Shown in pieces: positions 20,291 to 29,384 of a stretch of DNA of 35,638 nucleotides; position 1 is the first letter of the stretch; each line of letters begins with the position of its first letter. The translations under genes and the position numbers were made by a program. This stretch comes from Dissophora ornata. Lineage: Eukaryota > Mortierellomycota > Mortierellomycetes > Mortierellales > Mortierellaceae. The DNA lies in NCBI GenBank assembly GCA_025201705.1, contig MU616870.1, positions 1 to 35,638 on the forward strand. Direction: 5' to 3'. The notes beneath the pieces are model-generated. The model saw nothing but the letters and a program-made list of their open reading frames with translations, did no database searches and was not told the origin of the DNA.

Positions 20291-20472
20291 TCTATACTTT
20301 TATCCACCCAAATACTACACACATTCTTCATTACGCGCGGCGACATTTGGCCCGAAGAATTCATAGACATACATGCATATTTCTAGCACAGACAAGCGGA
20401 AAAGATAATAATAGATACGTCCTCCAGCCAGGACGTTCAAAATCAGGACTAGAGCTTCATTATCTTCAATCG

Positions 20473-20691
20473 ATGGACTTAACGGGTGATGTTCTCCTTC
20501 CTAATAGAGTACAGTAGTACAATAAGTACAATGGCACAAAGTTAATTCGGCCAGACTCCAATGCCATGAGATAAGCAAGCAAGCGAGGATAGGCGTTCAT
20601 CAGCCATTGAACGATCCAAGTCTGCACCACCATGGCTGAAAACGAATTATTGCTATAACCCTCTCTTCCCCTCAATGGTCATTTTCTTTAC
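20473..20691 (-). pseudogene. Relic of the last AAAS intron and exon (spacer 3-4)
   Basis: The minus strand reads LESGRINFVPLYLLYYCT, a version of the AAAS C-terminus with a small insertion, preceded by intron-like sequence starting GTAAAG. The homology stops at the splice-donor position, as in the other spacers. Confidence 0.85.
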
Positions 20692-20774
20692 TTGACATGG
20701 GCCATAGAATGGTGCTCACTCATGGTTATATACTTTTTACCATGCATCGGGGACTTTAGAGTGTTTTCCTATCG

Positions 20775-20990
20775 TTGTTGATGGGTTTTGCAAAAGGCTT
20801 GGGACTTGATCTTGAGCGACGTGGGAGACGGGAGGAGTGTTATCGACGTCGATGCGAGTCGTCAGGGGGGCCGAAGTATTGGCCTTTGCTGCGCTTACTT
20901 TTCGTTGGGGACTCGCTGCCACCAGGGGCAGGGGGAGGTACAAAAGGCAGGGCAAAAAAGACCTCACTCTCATTGGCCTTGGATAGGAAA
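20775..20990 (-). pseudogene. Unidentified reverse-strand coding relic (spacer 3-4), internally deleted
   Basis: The minus-strand frame reads AAKANTSAPLTTRIDVDNTP and PVSHVAQDQVPSLLQNP, matching the end of the relic in other spacers. The basic K/S/P segment seen at 18100-18200 is missing here, pointing to an internal deletion. Confidence 0.55.
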
Positions 20991-21082
20991 AAAATAGGGG
21001 AGGGAGATCTGTTGCTGGAATTTGAGCTTTCTGGGTGCATTTGATGAACACCATACTTTTAGTCCTGCTGGACTCCTTTTCC

Positions 21083-21242
21083 TCATTCCTCAGTTCCTCT
21101 CATCGGCACAACTTGCATTCATTCCCTCATTCAGCAACATTCCTTCCTCTTGTTACACATCTCACAACGTTCCTTCCTCGGTGGTGTGAGAGTGGTCTGT
21201 GGAACCTGAGATATACATTTTTATACATTTTTTTTATTCACA
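21083..21242 (+). promoter_or_regulatory. Conserved 5' block of array copy 4
   Basis: Same element order as copy 3 (cattccctcattcagcaaca, paired TTCCTTCCT words, T-rich tract before ATG). Confidence 0.7.
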
Positions 21243-22916
21243 ATGGCCAATGCAGCACCTCGGTGGCAGCGCAGAACCGTCCTGGTTATCGCAATGCTTG
21301 GGATCTTCTTCTTCCTGGCTGCAGTTCATTATTTAGAACTGATTCCCGACCTGGAGTTCAACCTGGAAACACACAACAGCGGTGTTGAGTCTCAAGTAAA
21401 CCCCAAGTCATCTTCCTTGGTATCCACACCATTTTCACCTTCCCTCCCAGAGTCTAGGCCAGAAAACGAGAGCCCAAACAACGAAGAGTACCTCCAATCT
21501 GAAGGCAACAAGGAACACAATCCGTTCCTGACAATGTTTCCAGAGCGACCTCCCGGAGATCAGGAGCTGTTTCTAGGATACGTGCCCCATAGTGGGTTCC
21601 ATAACCAACGCATCGAGCTCCAGAACGCCCTCCGATTAGCGGCCTATCTCAACAGGACTCTACTCCTTCCGCCTCTGTTCTCATGCGCCAAGTTTATGAA
21701 CATAGGGTGGGGCCGGCCATCGGTTCTGCTCGCAAAGTGGGGCGAACTTACACGAGAACACTCACAGTCTTGTCAGAATTTGGACCCGACACAACTTGCA
21801 CCCATAACATGGGACGAATACCATGTCATGACGCCGAAGGAGAGGGAGCAGGATTGTAGAGTGTATCACTCATGGACGCTCACACCATGGACCTATGTCT
21901 TTAACATCCCAAAGGTCATCCAGGGAGTCGTGGGAATCGGTGGCCAGACAGAACCGATTCGAGTCTTTGACAGACCAAATGTTACAATTGCATGGATGGC
22001 AGAACACCTTGGAATCACGGATTTGGACAAGGAGGTGTATTGGCTCAACGGGACGACTCGTTGGGATTTCCAGATCCTGGATGACTCTGAGGTTGATTAC
22101 GGTTTACATCCAGAGGGAAACCCAGATTCACGGAGGTATAGCCAGGAGCTTCCACTCTCAAATCTGAAGGCGCGACCGGAGCGCGTTATCCATTTTGGAT
22201 CATTTTTTGGGATTGATCGGCTCGAAGCGTCATCACAAGCACATTTGGAATTGCAGCAGTACATTGACACCAGTCTGGATATTTGGAATCAAAAGATTCT
22301 TGACGCAACCGAGCTAGTAGAGGCGCAGATCGAAAAATGGAGGGTTCTGACGGCTAGGGCAGCACCGGGATTTCTCGGCGCTCATCTTCGAACTGGAAAT
22401 GGGGAGTTTAACAACGTGGAGAGGAATCTGGAGCTTCTCATGCTGTGGCTGCGAAATATGACCAACTTGGATCAGGAGCACTTGACCAACATTACATCGC
22501 CCATTCAGCAGCCCGTACCGGCTCAAGCACAGTTGCCGCCAAATACCGCTGAACCACAAGAGCAAGAACCACCGACTTTTCTAGATCGATGCATGGGACA
22601 ACCCCCCGAGTCGCCCTTGCTCTATCTAGCAACAGATGTTCATCACCCTAGACTCTCGCCTTTCCTTGTCGATTTCCTGAACGAGTTTCCGTGCACCATG
22701 GTCCTATCTGATTTTCCAGAATATGTACAACTTTTGGACGGGATCCACAACACAGTCGACAATATCTACATGTTGCCATTTCTGATAGCGCTCTTGGATG
22801 CAAATCTCGCAGCCTATGGCCGACAGTTTCACGGCACGGACGCGAGCACATTTTCACAATACATTTCGCATCACCTTTGGCCCGAATACCATCCATCATC
22901 AACACCATTGCTGTAA
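21243..22916 (+). CDS. O-fucosyltransferase-like protein, array copy 4
   Basis: An intact frame of 557 residues, closest to copy 3 in the middle and at the C-terminus but closer to copy 1 at the N-terminus (MANAAPRWQRRT). The anchor is at about 13-31. HSGFHNQ, LYLATD and GTDASTFSQYI are conserved, and H381/R383 are present. The residues after the HxR motif read TGNGEF: the acidic residue that follows in the other copies (VDD, VEN or TED) is replaced by glycine, which could alter donor binding or activity. A second substitution cluster (FGIDRLEASSQ for FGSDRxKAS) is also specific to this copy. Confidence 0.85.
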   Translation: MANAAPRWQRRTVLVIAMLGIFFFLAAVHYLELIPDLEFNLETHNSGVESQVNPKSSSLVSTPFSPSLPESRPENESPNNEEYLQSEGNKEHNPFLTMFPERPPGDQELFLGYVPHSGFHNQRIELQNALRLAAYLNRTLLLPPLFSCAKFMNIGWGRPSVLLAKWGELTREHSQSCQNLDPTQLAPITWDEYHVMTPKEREQDCRVYHSWTLTPWTYVFNIPKVIQGVVGIGGQTEPIRVFDRPNVTIAWMAEHLGITDLDKEVYWLNGTTRWDFQILDDSEVDYGLHPEGNPDSRRYSQELPLSNLKARPERVIHFGSFFGIDRLEASSQAHLELQQYIDTSLDIWNQKILDATELVEAQIEKWRVLTARAAPGFLGAHLRTGNGEFNNVERNLELLMLWLRNMTNLDQEHLTNITSPIQQPVPAQAQLPPNTAEPQEQEPPTFLDRCMGQPPESPLLYLATDVHHPRLSPFLVDFLNEFPCTMVLSDFPEYVQLLDGIHNTVDNIYMLPFLIALLDANLAAYGRQFHGTDASTFSQYISHHLWPEYHPSSTPLL

Positions 22917-23118
22917 TCTACACTTTTACCCACACACACACACTATCCATACATTACACACATACATCATTATGCACGGCGACATATACAGTCTACAGTC
23001 TACAGAATTCGAATTCATCCTTTTAGCACAAAAGCAAAGATGTGTCAATAAAGATGTTCTCCAGTGTTAAAGCCAGGCCGCTCAATATCAGGACTATAGT
23101 ATCATAGTTTCATTATCC

Positions 23119-23315
23119 TCCTTCCTAGTAGAGTAGTACAATTGCACAAAGTTAATTCGGCTAGACTCCCATGCCTTGCGATAAGCAAGTAAGCAAGGGT
23201 AGGCATTCAACAGCCATCGTTGAACTATCCAAGCCTGCACAGCCATTACTGAAAACAAAATATTGCTTTTACCCCTTCATCCCCTCAACGGCCCCTTTCA
23301 ATAAATATTCCTTAC
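23119..23315 (-). pseudogene. Relic of the last AAAS intron and exon (spacer 4-5)
   Basis: Nearly the same sequence as the relic in spacer 2-3 (agagtagtacaattgcacaa and agttaattcggctagactcc occur in both), again ending at the AAAS splice-donor position. Confidence 0.85.
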
Positions 23316-23395
23316 TGGACATGGGTCATAGAGCGGTGCTAGCTCATGGCCGCATACTCTTTACCATGCGTCAGGGTCTTTTACCAGACATCATC

Positions 23396-23660
23396 GTTTA
23401 TGGGTTCTGAAAAAGGCTTGGGACTGGATCTTGACGCGACGTGGGAGACGGGGATAGTGTCATCGACGCCGATGCGAGTTGTCAAGGAGGCCGAAATATT
23501 GGCCCTTGCTACGCCTGCTTTTCGCTGTACAGTCATCATGCTTGATCGGCGAAGTTTTTTTGAGAAGAGACTTTGGGTCTAGAAAATCCATTACAAGTGC
23601 CTATCTTGCGAGTGGATGGGTTCGGACTCGTTGCCGCCAGGGGCAGGGGAAGAGACAAAG
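23396..23660 (-). pseudogene. Unidentified reverse-strand coding relic (spacer 4-5)
   Basis: The minus strand carries STRKIGTCNGFSRP followed by a frame break and ARANISASLTTRIGVDDTIP. It is the same relic as in spacer 2-3 with independent indels. Confidence 0.55.
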
Positions 23661-23808
23661 GGTGGTGCAAAAAGTACCTCACTCTCATTGGCCCTGGATG
23701 GAAAATAAAAGGAAAGGAGGGCTGTTGGAATTTGAGAGCTTTTGATGAGGAGTGACTCGCGTTACATGAAATTGTTAATTATGTTAAAATTAGTCCAACT
23801 AGACTTTT

Positions 23809-23946
23809 CCTCATTCGTCACTTCCTCTCATCACAACTTGCATTCATTCCCTCATTCAGCAACATTCCTTCCTACTGTTACACACCTCACAACGTTCCTT
23901 CATCGGCGTACGAGTGATTTGTAGTAACTGAGATTATATTTTCACA
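23809..23946 (+). promoter_or_regulatory. Conserved 5' block of array copy 5
   Basis: The shared cattccctcattcagcaaca and TTCCTTC words are present; the A/T tract before ATG is very short here. Confidence 0.7.
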
Positions 23947-25593
23947 ATGGCCAATGCAGTACCTCGGTGGCAGCGCAGAACCATCCTGGTTATCGCAATG
24001 CTTGGGGCCTTCTTCTTCATAGCTGCAGTCCATTATTTAGAGCTGATCCCCGACCTGGAGTTCAACCTGGAAACACGCAACAGCGGTGTCGATTCTCAAG
24101 TAAACCCCAAGTCATCTTCGTCCGTGTCCACACCATTTTCAACTTCCTCCCCAGGGTCAAGGCCAGAAAGCGAGAGCCCAATCAACGACGAGCATCTCCA
24201 ATCTGAGGGCAACAAGGAACACAATCCGTTCCTGACAATGTTTCCAGAGCGACCTCCCGGAGATCAGGAACTGTTTCTAGGATACATACCCCATAGTGGG
24301 TTTCATAACCAACGCATCGAGCTCCAGAACGCCCTCCGACTCGCAACCTATCTCAACAGGACCCTACTCCTTCCGCCTCTGTACTCATTCACCAAGTTTA
24401 TGGACATCGGGTGGGGCCGGCCATCGGTTCTGCTCAAATGGTGGAGCGAACTTACACGAGAACACTCGCAGTCTTGTCGGAATTTGGACCCGACACAGCT
24501 TGCACCCATAACATTGGACGAATACCATTTCATGACGCCGAAGGAGAGGGAGCAGGATTGTAGAGTGTATCACTCATGGACGCTCACACCATGGACCTAT
24601 GTCTTTAACATCCCAAAGGTCATCCAGGGAGTCGTGGGAATCGGTGGCCAGACAGAACCGATTCGAGTCTTTGACAGATCAAATGTTACAATTGCATGGA
24701 TGGCAGAACACCTTGGAATCACAGATCTGGATAAAGAGGTGTATTGGCTCAACTCGACGAGTCGTTGGGATTTCCAGATCCTGGATGACTCTGTGGCCGA
24801 TTACAGACTGAATTCGAGCCCAAATTTGCGGTCGTATGACCAGGAACTTCTACTCTCGGATCTGAAGGCGCGACCGGAGCGCGTTATCCACTTTGGAACA
24901 TTTTTTGGGAGTGATCGAGTCAAGGCGTCATCACAAGCACATGTGGAACTGCAGCAGTACATCGAAGCGAGTCTGAATATTTGGAATCAAAAGATTTTTG
25001 ACGCAACCGAGCTAGTGGGGGCGCAGATCGATAAATGGAGGATTCTGACGGCTAGGGCAGCACCAGGATTTCTCGGCGCTCATATCCGAGTTGAAAATAA
25101 GCAGTTCGTTGGCGACGCGGGTCAGAATCTGGAGCTTCTCGCGCTGTGGCTGCGAAATATGACCAACCTGCCTTCGATCAACATTACATCGCCCATTCAG
25201 CACTCCGCACCGGCTCAAGCACAGTTGCCTCCAAATACCACTGAGCCCCAACAGCAAGAACCGCCTACTTTTCTAGAACGGTGCATGGGGCAACCTCCCG
25301 AGTCGCCATTGCTCTATGTCGCAACGGATGTTCATCACCCTAGACTCTCGCCTGTCTTTGCCGATTTCCTGAACGAATTTCCGTGCACCATGATCCTATC
25401 TGATTTTCCAGAATCTGCACAATTTTTGGACAGGATCCGCAACCCAGTCGACAATATCCGCATGTTACCATTTCTGACTGCGCTCCTGGATGCAAATTTG
25501 GTAGCCCATGGTCGACAGTTTCACGGCACGGAAGGGAGCACATTTTCGCAATACATCTCGAATCCTCTCTGGTCCCACTTCCATCCGTCATAA
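23947..25593 (+). CDS. O-fucosyltransferase-like protein, array copy 5 (mosaic)
   Basis: An intact frame of 548 residues with all family motifs, including H379/R381 in GAHIRVEN and GTEGSTFSQYI. The N-terminal half follows the copy 3/4 subtype (GWGRPSVLL, EREQDCRVYHSW, RWDFQILDDS), while the C-terminal half follows copy 7 (RVENKQF, ERCMGQPPESPLLYVATD, NPVDNIRMLPFLTALL, SNPLW). The switch lies around 24830-25080. This suggests exchange between copies. The segment after LDDSVAD is shortened (RLNSSPNLRSYDQ), and the DQEA... part before NITSP is reduced. Confidence 0.85.
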   Translation: MANAVPRWQRRTILVIAMLGAFFFIAAVHYLELIPDLEFNLETRNSGVDSQVNPKSSSSVSTPFSTSSPGSRPESESPINDEHLQSEGNKEHNPFLTMFPERPPGDQELFLGYIPHSGFHNQRIELQNALRLATYLNRTLLLPPLYSFTKFMDIGWGRPSVLLKWWSELTREHSQSCRNLDPTQLAPITLDEYHFMTPKEREQDCRVYHSWTLTPWTYVFNIPKVIQGVVGIGGQTEPIRVFDRSNVTIAWMAEHLGITDLDKEVYWLNSTSRWDFQILDDSVADYRLNSSPNLRSYDQELLLSDLKARPERVIHFGTFFGSDRVKASSQAHVELQQYIEASLNIWNQKIFDATELVGAQIDKWRILTARAAPGFLGAHIRVENKQFVGDAGQNLELLALWLRNMTNLPSINITSPIQHSAPAQAQLPPNTTEPQQQEPPTFLERCMGQPPESPLLYVATDVHHPRLSPVFADFLNEFPCTMILSDFPESAQFLDRIRNPVDNIRMLPFLTALLDANLVAHGRQFHGTEGSTFSQYISNPLWSHFHPS

Positions 25594-25864
25594 TAATTAC
25601 TGTATTCTACACTTTTACCCACTCACACACTACACACAAATATTACTACGTACGGCAATACATAGACTAGTGTAGATAATAAAATCATGTTATTCTTAGT
25701 GAAGATCGCCCTCGAGGTATGCTACAGAATTTGAATGCATCTTGGTAGCACAAAGGCAGACAAAAGAAGAATATTAATGAACACGTTCTCCAGTTTCAAA
25801 CACAGGACGCTCAAAATCAGGCTATAGATCCATTATCTTCAAGCTGTTTAGTCCGATGCTCAAC

Positions 25865-26014
25865 TTTGTCAGTGCTGTTCTCCGTCCTAGTAGAGTAGTA
25901 CAGTGACACAAAGTTAATTCGGCCAGACTCCCATGCCTCGAGATAAGCAAGCAAGTGAGGATGGGCATTCGTCAGCCATCATAGAACGATTAAGTCTGCA
26001 CCACCATGGCTGAA
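25865..26014 (-). pseudogene. Truncated relic of the last AAAS intron and exon (spacer 5-6)
   Basis: The exon part and the 3' half of the last intron are present (cagactcccatgcctcgagataagcaagc region), but the homology stops at catggctgaa and the copy 6 promoter follows directly. The rest of the intron and the second relic have been deleted from this spacer. Confidence 0.8.
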
Positions 26015-26021
26015 TTGGAGG

Positions 26022-26156
26022 TCACTTCCTTTCGTTGGCACAGCTTGCATTCATTCCCTCATTCAGCAACATTCATTCCTCCTGGTGCACATTCCCCATC
26101 GTTCCTTCCTCGGCGAGAGAGTGGTTTGTGGTTCCTGAGATACATATATTTTCACA
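26022..26156 (+). promoter_or_regulatory. Conserved 5' block of array copy 6
   Basis: The shared promoter block is present although the gene behind it is broken. Confidence 0.65.
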
Positions 26157-27067
26157 ATGGCCAATGCAGCACCTCGGTGGCAGCACAGAAACACCCCGGT
26201 TATCGCATTACTCGGGATCATCTTCTTCATGGCTGTAGTCCATTTAGAGCTGATCCCCGACCTGGAGTTCAACCTGGAAACACACAACAGCGGTGTCGAT
26301 TCTCAAGTAAACCTCAAGTCATCTTCGGTATCCACACCATTTTCACCTTCCCTCCCAGAGTCTAGGCCCAGTAAATGAGAGCGCAAACAACGAAGAGCAC
26401 CTTCAATCTGAAGGCAACAAGGAACATAATCCATTCCTCACAATGTTTCCAGATCGACCTCCCGGAGATCAGGAGCTGTTTCTGGGATACGTACCCCATA
26501 GTGGGTATCATAACCAACGCATGGAGCTCTAGAATGCCCTTCGATTCGCGGTCTATCTCAACAGGACCCTACTCCTTACGCCTCTGTTCTCATTCGCCAA
26601 GTTTATGGACATCGGGTGGGACCCGCCATCGGTTCTGCTCACAGATGAGGCCAACTTACACGAGAACACTCACAGTCTTGTCGGAATCTGGATCCGGTAC
26701 AGCTTGCACCCATAACATTGGACAACTACCGTGTCATGACGCCGGAGGAGAGGGAGCGGGATTGTAGAGTGTATCACTCATGGACGCTCACACCGTGGAT
26801 CTCTGTCTTTGACATCCAGAAGGTCGTCCAAAGATTCGTGGGAATCGGTGGCCTGACTGAACCGATTCGAGTCCTTGACAGACCAAATGTTACGATCGCA
26901 TGGATGGCAGAACACCTTGGAATCACAGATCAGGACAAGGAGGTGTATTGGCTCAACTCGACGACTCATTGGGATTTCCAGATCCTGGGTGACTCTGAGG
27001 TTGATTACGGTTTACATCCAGAGGGAAACCCAGATTTGCGGTCGTATAGCAAAGAACTTCTACTCTA
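26157..27067 (+). pseudogene. Broken O-fucosyltransferase-like gene, array copy 6
   Basis: The start and anchor are normal (ATG 26157), but an extra C near 26368 shifts the frame into a stop at 26376-26378. Further damage follows: a TAG where the other copies have the CAG of the RIELQN motif (26528-26530), and an indel near 26645. The middle part is open again from 26718 to 27068 (TPEERERDCRVYHSWTLTPW onwards). The gene then stops at LLL and joins abruptly to the unidentified relic, so the catalytic HxR, LATD and STF motifs, the 3' flank and the AAAS relic are all lost. No functional product is expected. Confidence 0.9.
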
Positions 27068-27330
27068 GTGTCATTGACGTCGATGCGAGTCGTCAGGGAG
27101 GTCGAAGTATTAGCCCTTGCTGCGCCTGGTTCGTCTGCTTTTCGCTATGGAGATGGTGTCTTGCTGAGGGCGCGTAGGTTGCGGAGCCACCATGCTTGGT
27201 CGGAAAAGTCTTCCACAAAGTCTTTTCTGGGAGGAGACTTGGGTCTAGAACATCTATTACCCGGGTTTACCTTGCGAGTGGGCGTCGTAGGGTTAGACTC
27301 CTACTCTCTGCTCTCAGGGGCAGGGATAGA
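27068..27330 (-). pseudogene. Unidentified reverse-strand coding relic (spacer 6-7), fused to copy 6
   Basis: This is the same relic as in spacer 2-3. It begins at the deletion junction directly after the truncated copy 6 and contains the basic segment with several indels. It holds no intact frame. Confidence 0.55.
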
Positions 27331-27374
27331 GAAAAAAGGAGCGTTCTTGGAGATTTTGGAATTGGTCCTTTTGT

Positions 27375-27566
27375 TCCTCATTCATCACTTCCTCTCATCG
27401 GCACGACTTGCATTCATTCCCTCATTCAGCAACATTCCTTACTCCTGTTACTCATCTCACAACGTTCCTTCCCTCGGCATGAGAGTGGTCTGTGGAACCT
27501 GTGATATTCATTTTTATTTTTTTATATTTTTATTTATATTTATATTTTTATTTTTTTTGATTCACA
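27375..27566 (+). promoter_or_regulatory. Conserved 5' block of array copy 7
   Basis: The shared elements are followed by the longest A/T tract of the array, about 50 bases of T-rich sequence (27507-27558) ending just before the ATG. Confidence 0.7.
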
Positions 27567-29159
27567 ATGGCCAATGCAGCACCTCGGTGGCAGCGCAGAA
27601 CCTTCCTGGTTATCGCCATGCTTGGGATCTTCTTCTTCATGGCTGCAGTCCATTATTTAGAGCTGATTCCCGACCTGGGGTTTCAAGTGAATCCGGGGTT
27701 TTGGCCAGAAAACAAGAGCCCAAACAACGAAGAATACCTCCAATCTGAAAGCAACAAGGAACACAATCCGTTCCTGACAATGTTTCCAGAGCGATCCCCC
27801 GGAAATCAGGAGCTGTTTCTGGGATACGTGCCCCACAGTGGCTTCCATAACCAACGCATTGAGCTCCAGAACGCCCTCCGATTAGCAGCTTATCTCAACA
27901 GGACCCTACTCCTTCCACCTCTGTTCTCATTCGCAAAGTCCTTGAAAATCGGGTGGAGTCCACCATCGGTTATGCTCACAAGGTGGAGCCAGCTTACACG
28001 AGAATACTCACAGTCTTGTCGAAATTTGGATCCGACACAACTTGCACCCATAACATTGAGGGAATACAGTGCCATGACTCCGGAGGAGAGGGTGCGGGAT
28101 TGTACAGTGTATCATTCATGGACGCTCACACCGTGGACCTATGTCTTTGACATCCAGAAGGTCATCCAGGGAGTCGTGGGAATCGGTGGCCAGACAGAGC
28201 CGATTCGAGTCTTTGACAGATCAAACGTTACGATTGCATGGATGGCAGAACACCTTGGGATCACAGATCTGGATAAAGAGGTGTATTGGCTCAACGAGAC
28301 ATCTCAGTACGATTTCGAGATCCTGGATGACTCTGAGGCGGATTATAATCTACATCCAGAGGCGACCTCATACCCTGAGATTTTGCGGGAATATGGCCAG
28401 GGACTTCTACTTTCGGATCTGAAGGCGCGACCGGAGCGCGTTGTCCATTTTGGATCACTTTTCGGGAGTGATCGAATCAAGGCGTCATCACAAGCACATG
28501 TAGAACTGCAACACTACATCGATGCTAGTCTGGATATTTGGAATCAAAAGATTTTTGACGCAACTAAAGTAGCAGGGTCGCAGATCGAAAAATGGAGGGT
28601 TCTGACGGCTAGGGCAGCGCCAGGATTTCTCGGCGCTCATATCCGAGTTGAAAATAAGGCGTTCATTAACGACGCGGGTCAGAATCTGGAGCTTCTCGCG
28701 CAGTGGCTGCGAAATATGACCAACCTGGATCAGAAACCTTCGACCAACAATACATCGTCCATTCAGCAGCCCGCACCGACCCAAGCACAGTTGCCACCAA
28801 ATACCACTGAGCCCCAAGAGCAAGAACCGCCGACTTTTCTAGAACGGTGCATGGGTCAACCTCCCGAGTCGCCCTTGCTCTATGTCGCAACAGATGTTCA
28901 TCAACCTAGACTCTCGCCTGTCTTTGTCGATTTCCTGAACGAATTTCCGTGCACCATGATCCTATCTGATTTTCCAGAATCTGTGCGACTTTTGGAAGAG
29001 GTCCGCAACCCAGTCGACAATATCCGCATGTTACCGTTTCTGACTGCGCTCCTGGATGCAAATCTGGTAGCCCATGGTCGACAGTTTCACGGCACGGAAG
29101 GGAGCACATTTTCACAATACATCTCGAATCCTCTCTGGCCCCATTTCCATCCGTCATGA
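27567..29159 (+). CDS. O-fucosyltransferase-like protein, array copy 7
   Basis: An intact frame of 530 residues, the shortest copy because the S-rich stem after the anchor is largely deleted (LGFQVNPGFWPENKSPNNEE). The anchor, HSGFHNQRIELQNALRLAAY, H358/R360 in GAHIRVENKAF, LLYVATD and GTEGSTFSQYI are intact. Its C-terminal half matches copy 5. It is the last copy, and its 3' flank runs into the intact 3' end of AAAS on the opposite strand, so the two genes converge with 225 bp between stop codons. This is the arrangement from which the spacer relics derive. Confidence 0.85.
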   Translation: MANAAPRWQRRTFLVIAMLGIFFFMAAVHYLELIPDLGFQVNPGFWPENKSPNNEEYLQSESNKEHNPFLTMFPERSPGNQELFLGYVPHSGFHNQRIELQNALRLAAYLNRTLLLPPLFSFAKSLKIGWSPPSVMLTRWSQLTREYSQSCRNLDPTQLAPITLREYSAMTPEERVRDCTVYHSWTLTPWTYVFDIQKVIQGVVGIGGQTEPIRVFDRSNVTIAWMAEHLGITDLDKEVYWLNETSQYDFEILDDSEADYNLHPEATSYPEILREYGQGLLLSDLKARPERVVHFGSLFGSDRIKASSQAHVELQHYIDASLDIWNQKIFDATKVAGSQIEKWRVLTARAAPGFLGAHIRVENKAFINDAGQNLELLAQWLRNMTNLDQKPSTNNTSSIQQPAPTQAQLPPNTTEPQEQEPPTFLERCMGQPPESPLLYVATDVHQPRLSPVFVDFLNEFPCTMILSDFPESVRLLEEVRNPVDNIRMLPFLTALLDANLVAHGRQFHGTEGSTFSQYISNPLWPHFHPS

Positions 29160-29384
29160 TCATTACTGTAGTCTACACTTTTATCCATTCACACACTGCA
29201 CACATATATCATTATACACGGCGACATTGAACCTACAGAATTTGGATGCATCTTTTTAGCACAAAAGCAGAATGGACAATAAAAAAAATATCCAGCGTCA
29301 AAAGTCAGGACACTCAAAATCAGGACTTCAGGACTGTAGTTTCATTATCTTCAATTTGTTTAGTTTCATGCTTTTGTGCTGGAC

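Larger units (their letters stand above)
13417..29159 (+). repeat. Tandem array of seven O-fucosyltransferase-like gene copies
   Basis: Seven head-to-tail copies, all plus strand, start at 13417, 15953 (original start 15903), 18620, 21243, 23947, 26157 and 27567. Unit spacing is about 1.4-2.7 kb. Each unit carries a shared 5' block, the intronless coding region and a shared 3' flank (CA-rich, then tctacagaatt and agcacaaaagcag words, then AATAAA). Most spacers also contain relics of neighbouring genes. No transposase, reverse transcriptase or terminal inverted repeats were seen, so this is segmental tandem duplication rather than a mobile element. Confidence 0.95.

Noticed and set aside
13773..28823. 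Repeated minus- and plus-strand frames inside the glycosyltransferase copies (for example near 14383-14706 and the equivalent place in other copies).
   Set aside because: They recur only because the copies are similar; they overlap the conserved catalytic frame and have no independent features.
13417..29159. The array as a transposon family or CRISPR-like repeat.
   Set aside because: Units contain whole genes with promoters, no transposition genes or terminal repeats were seen, and spacing and unit size do not fit CRISPR.
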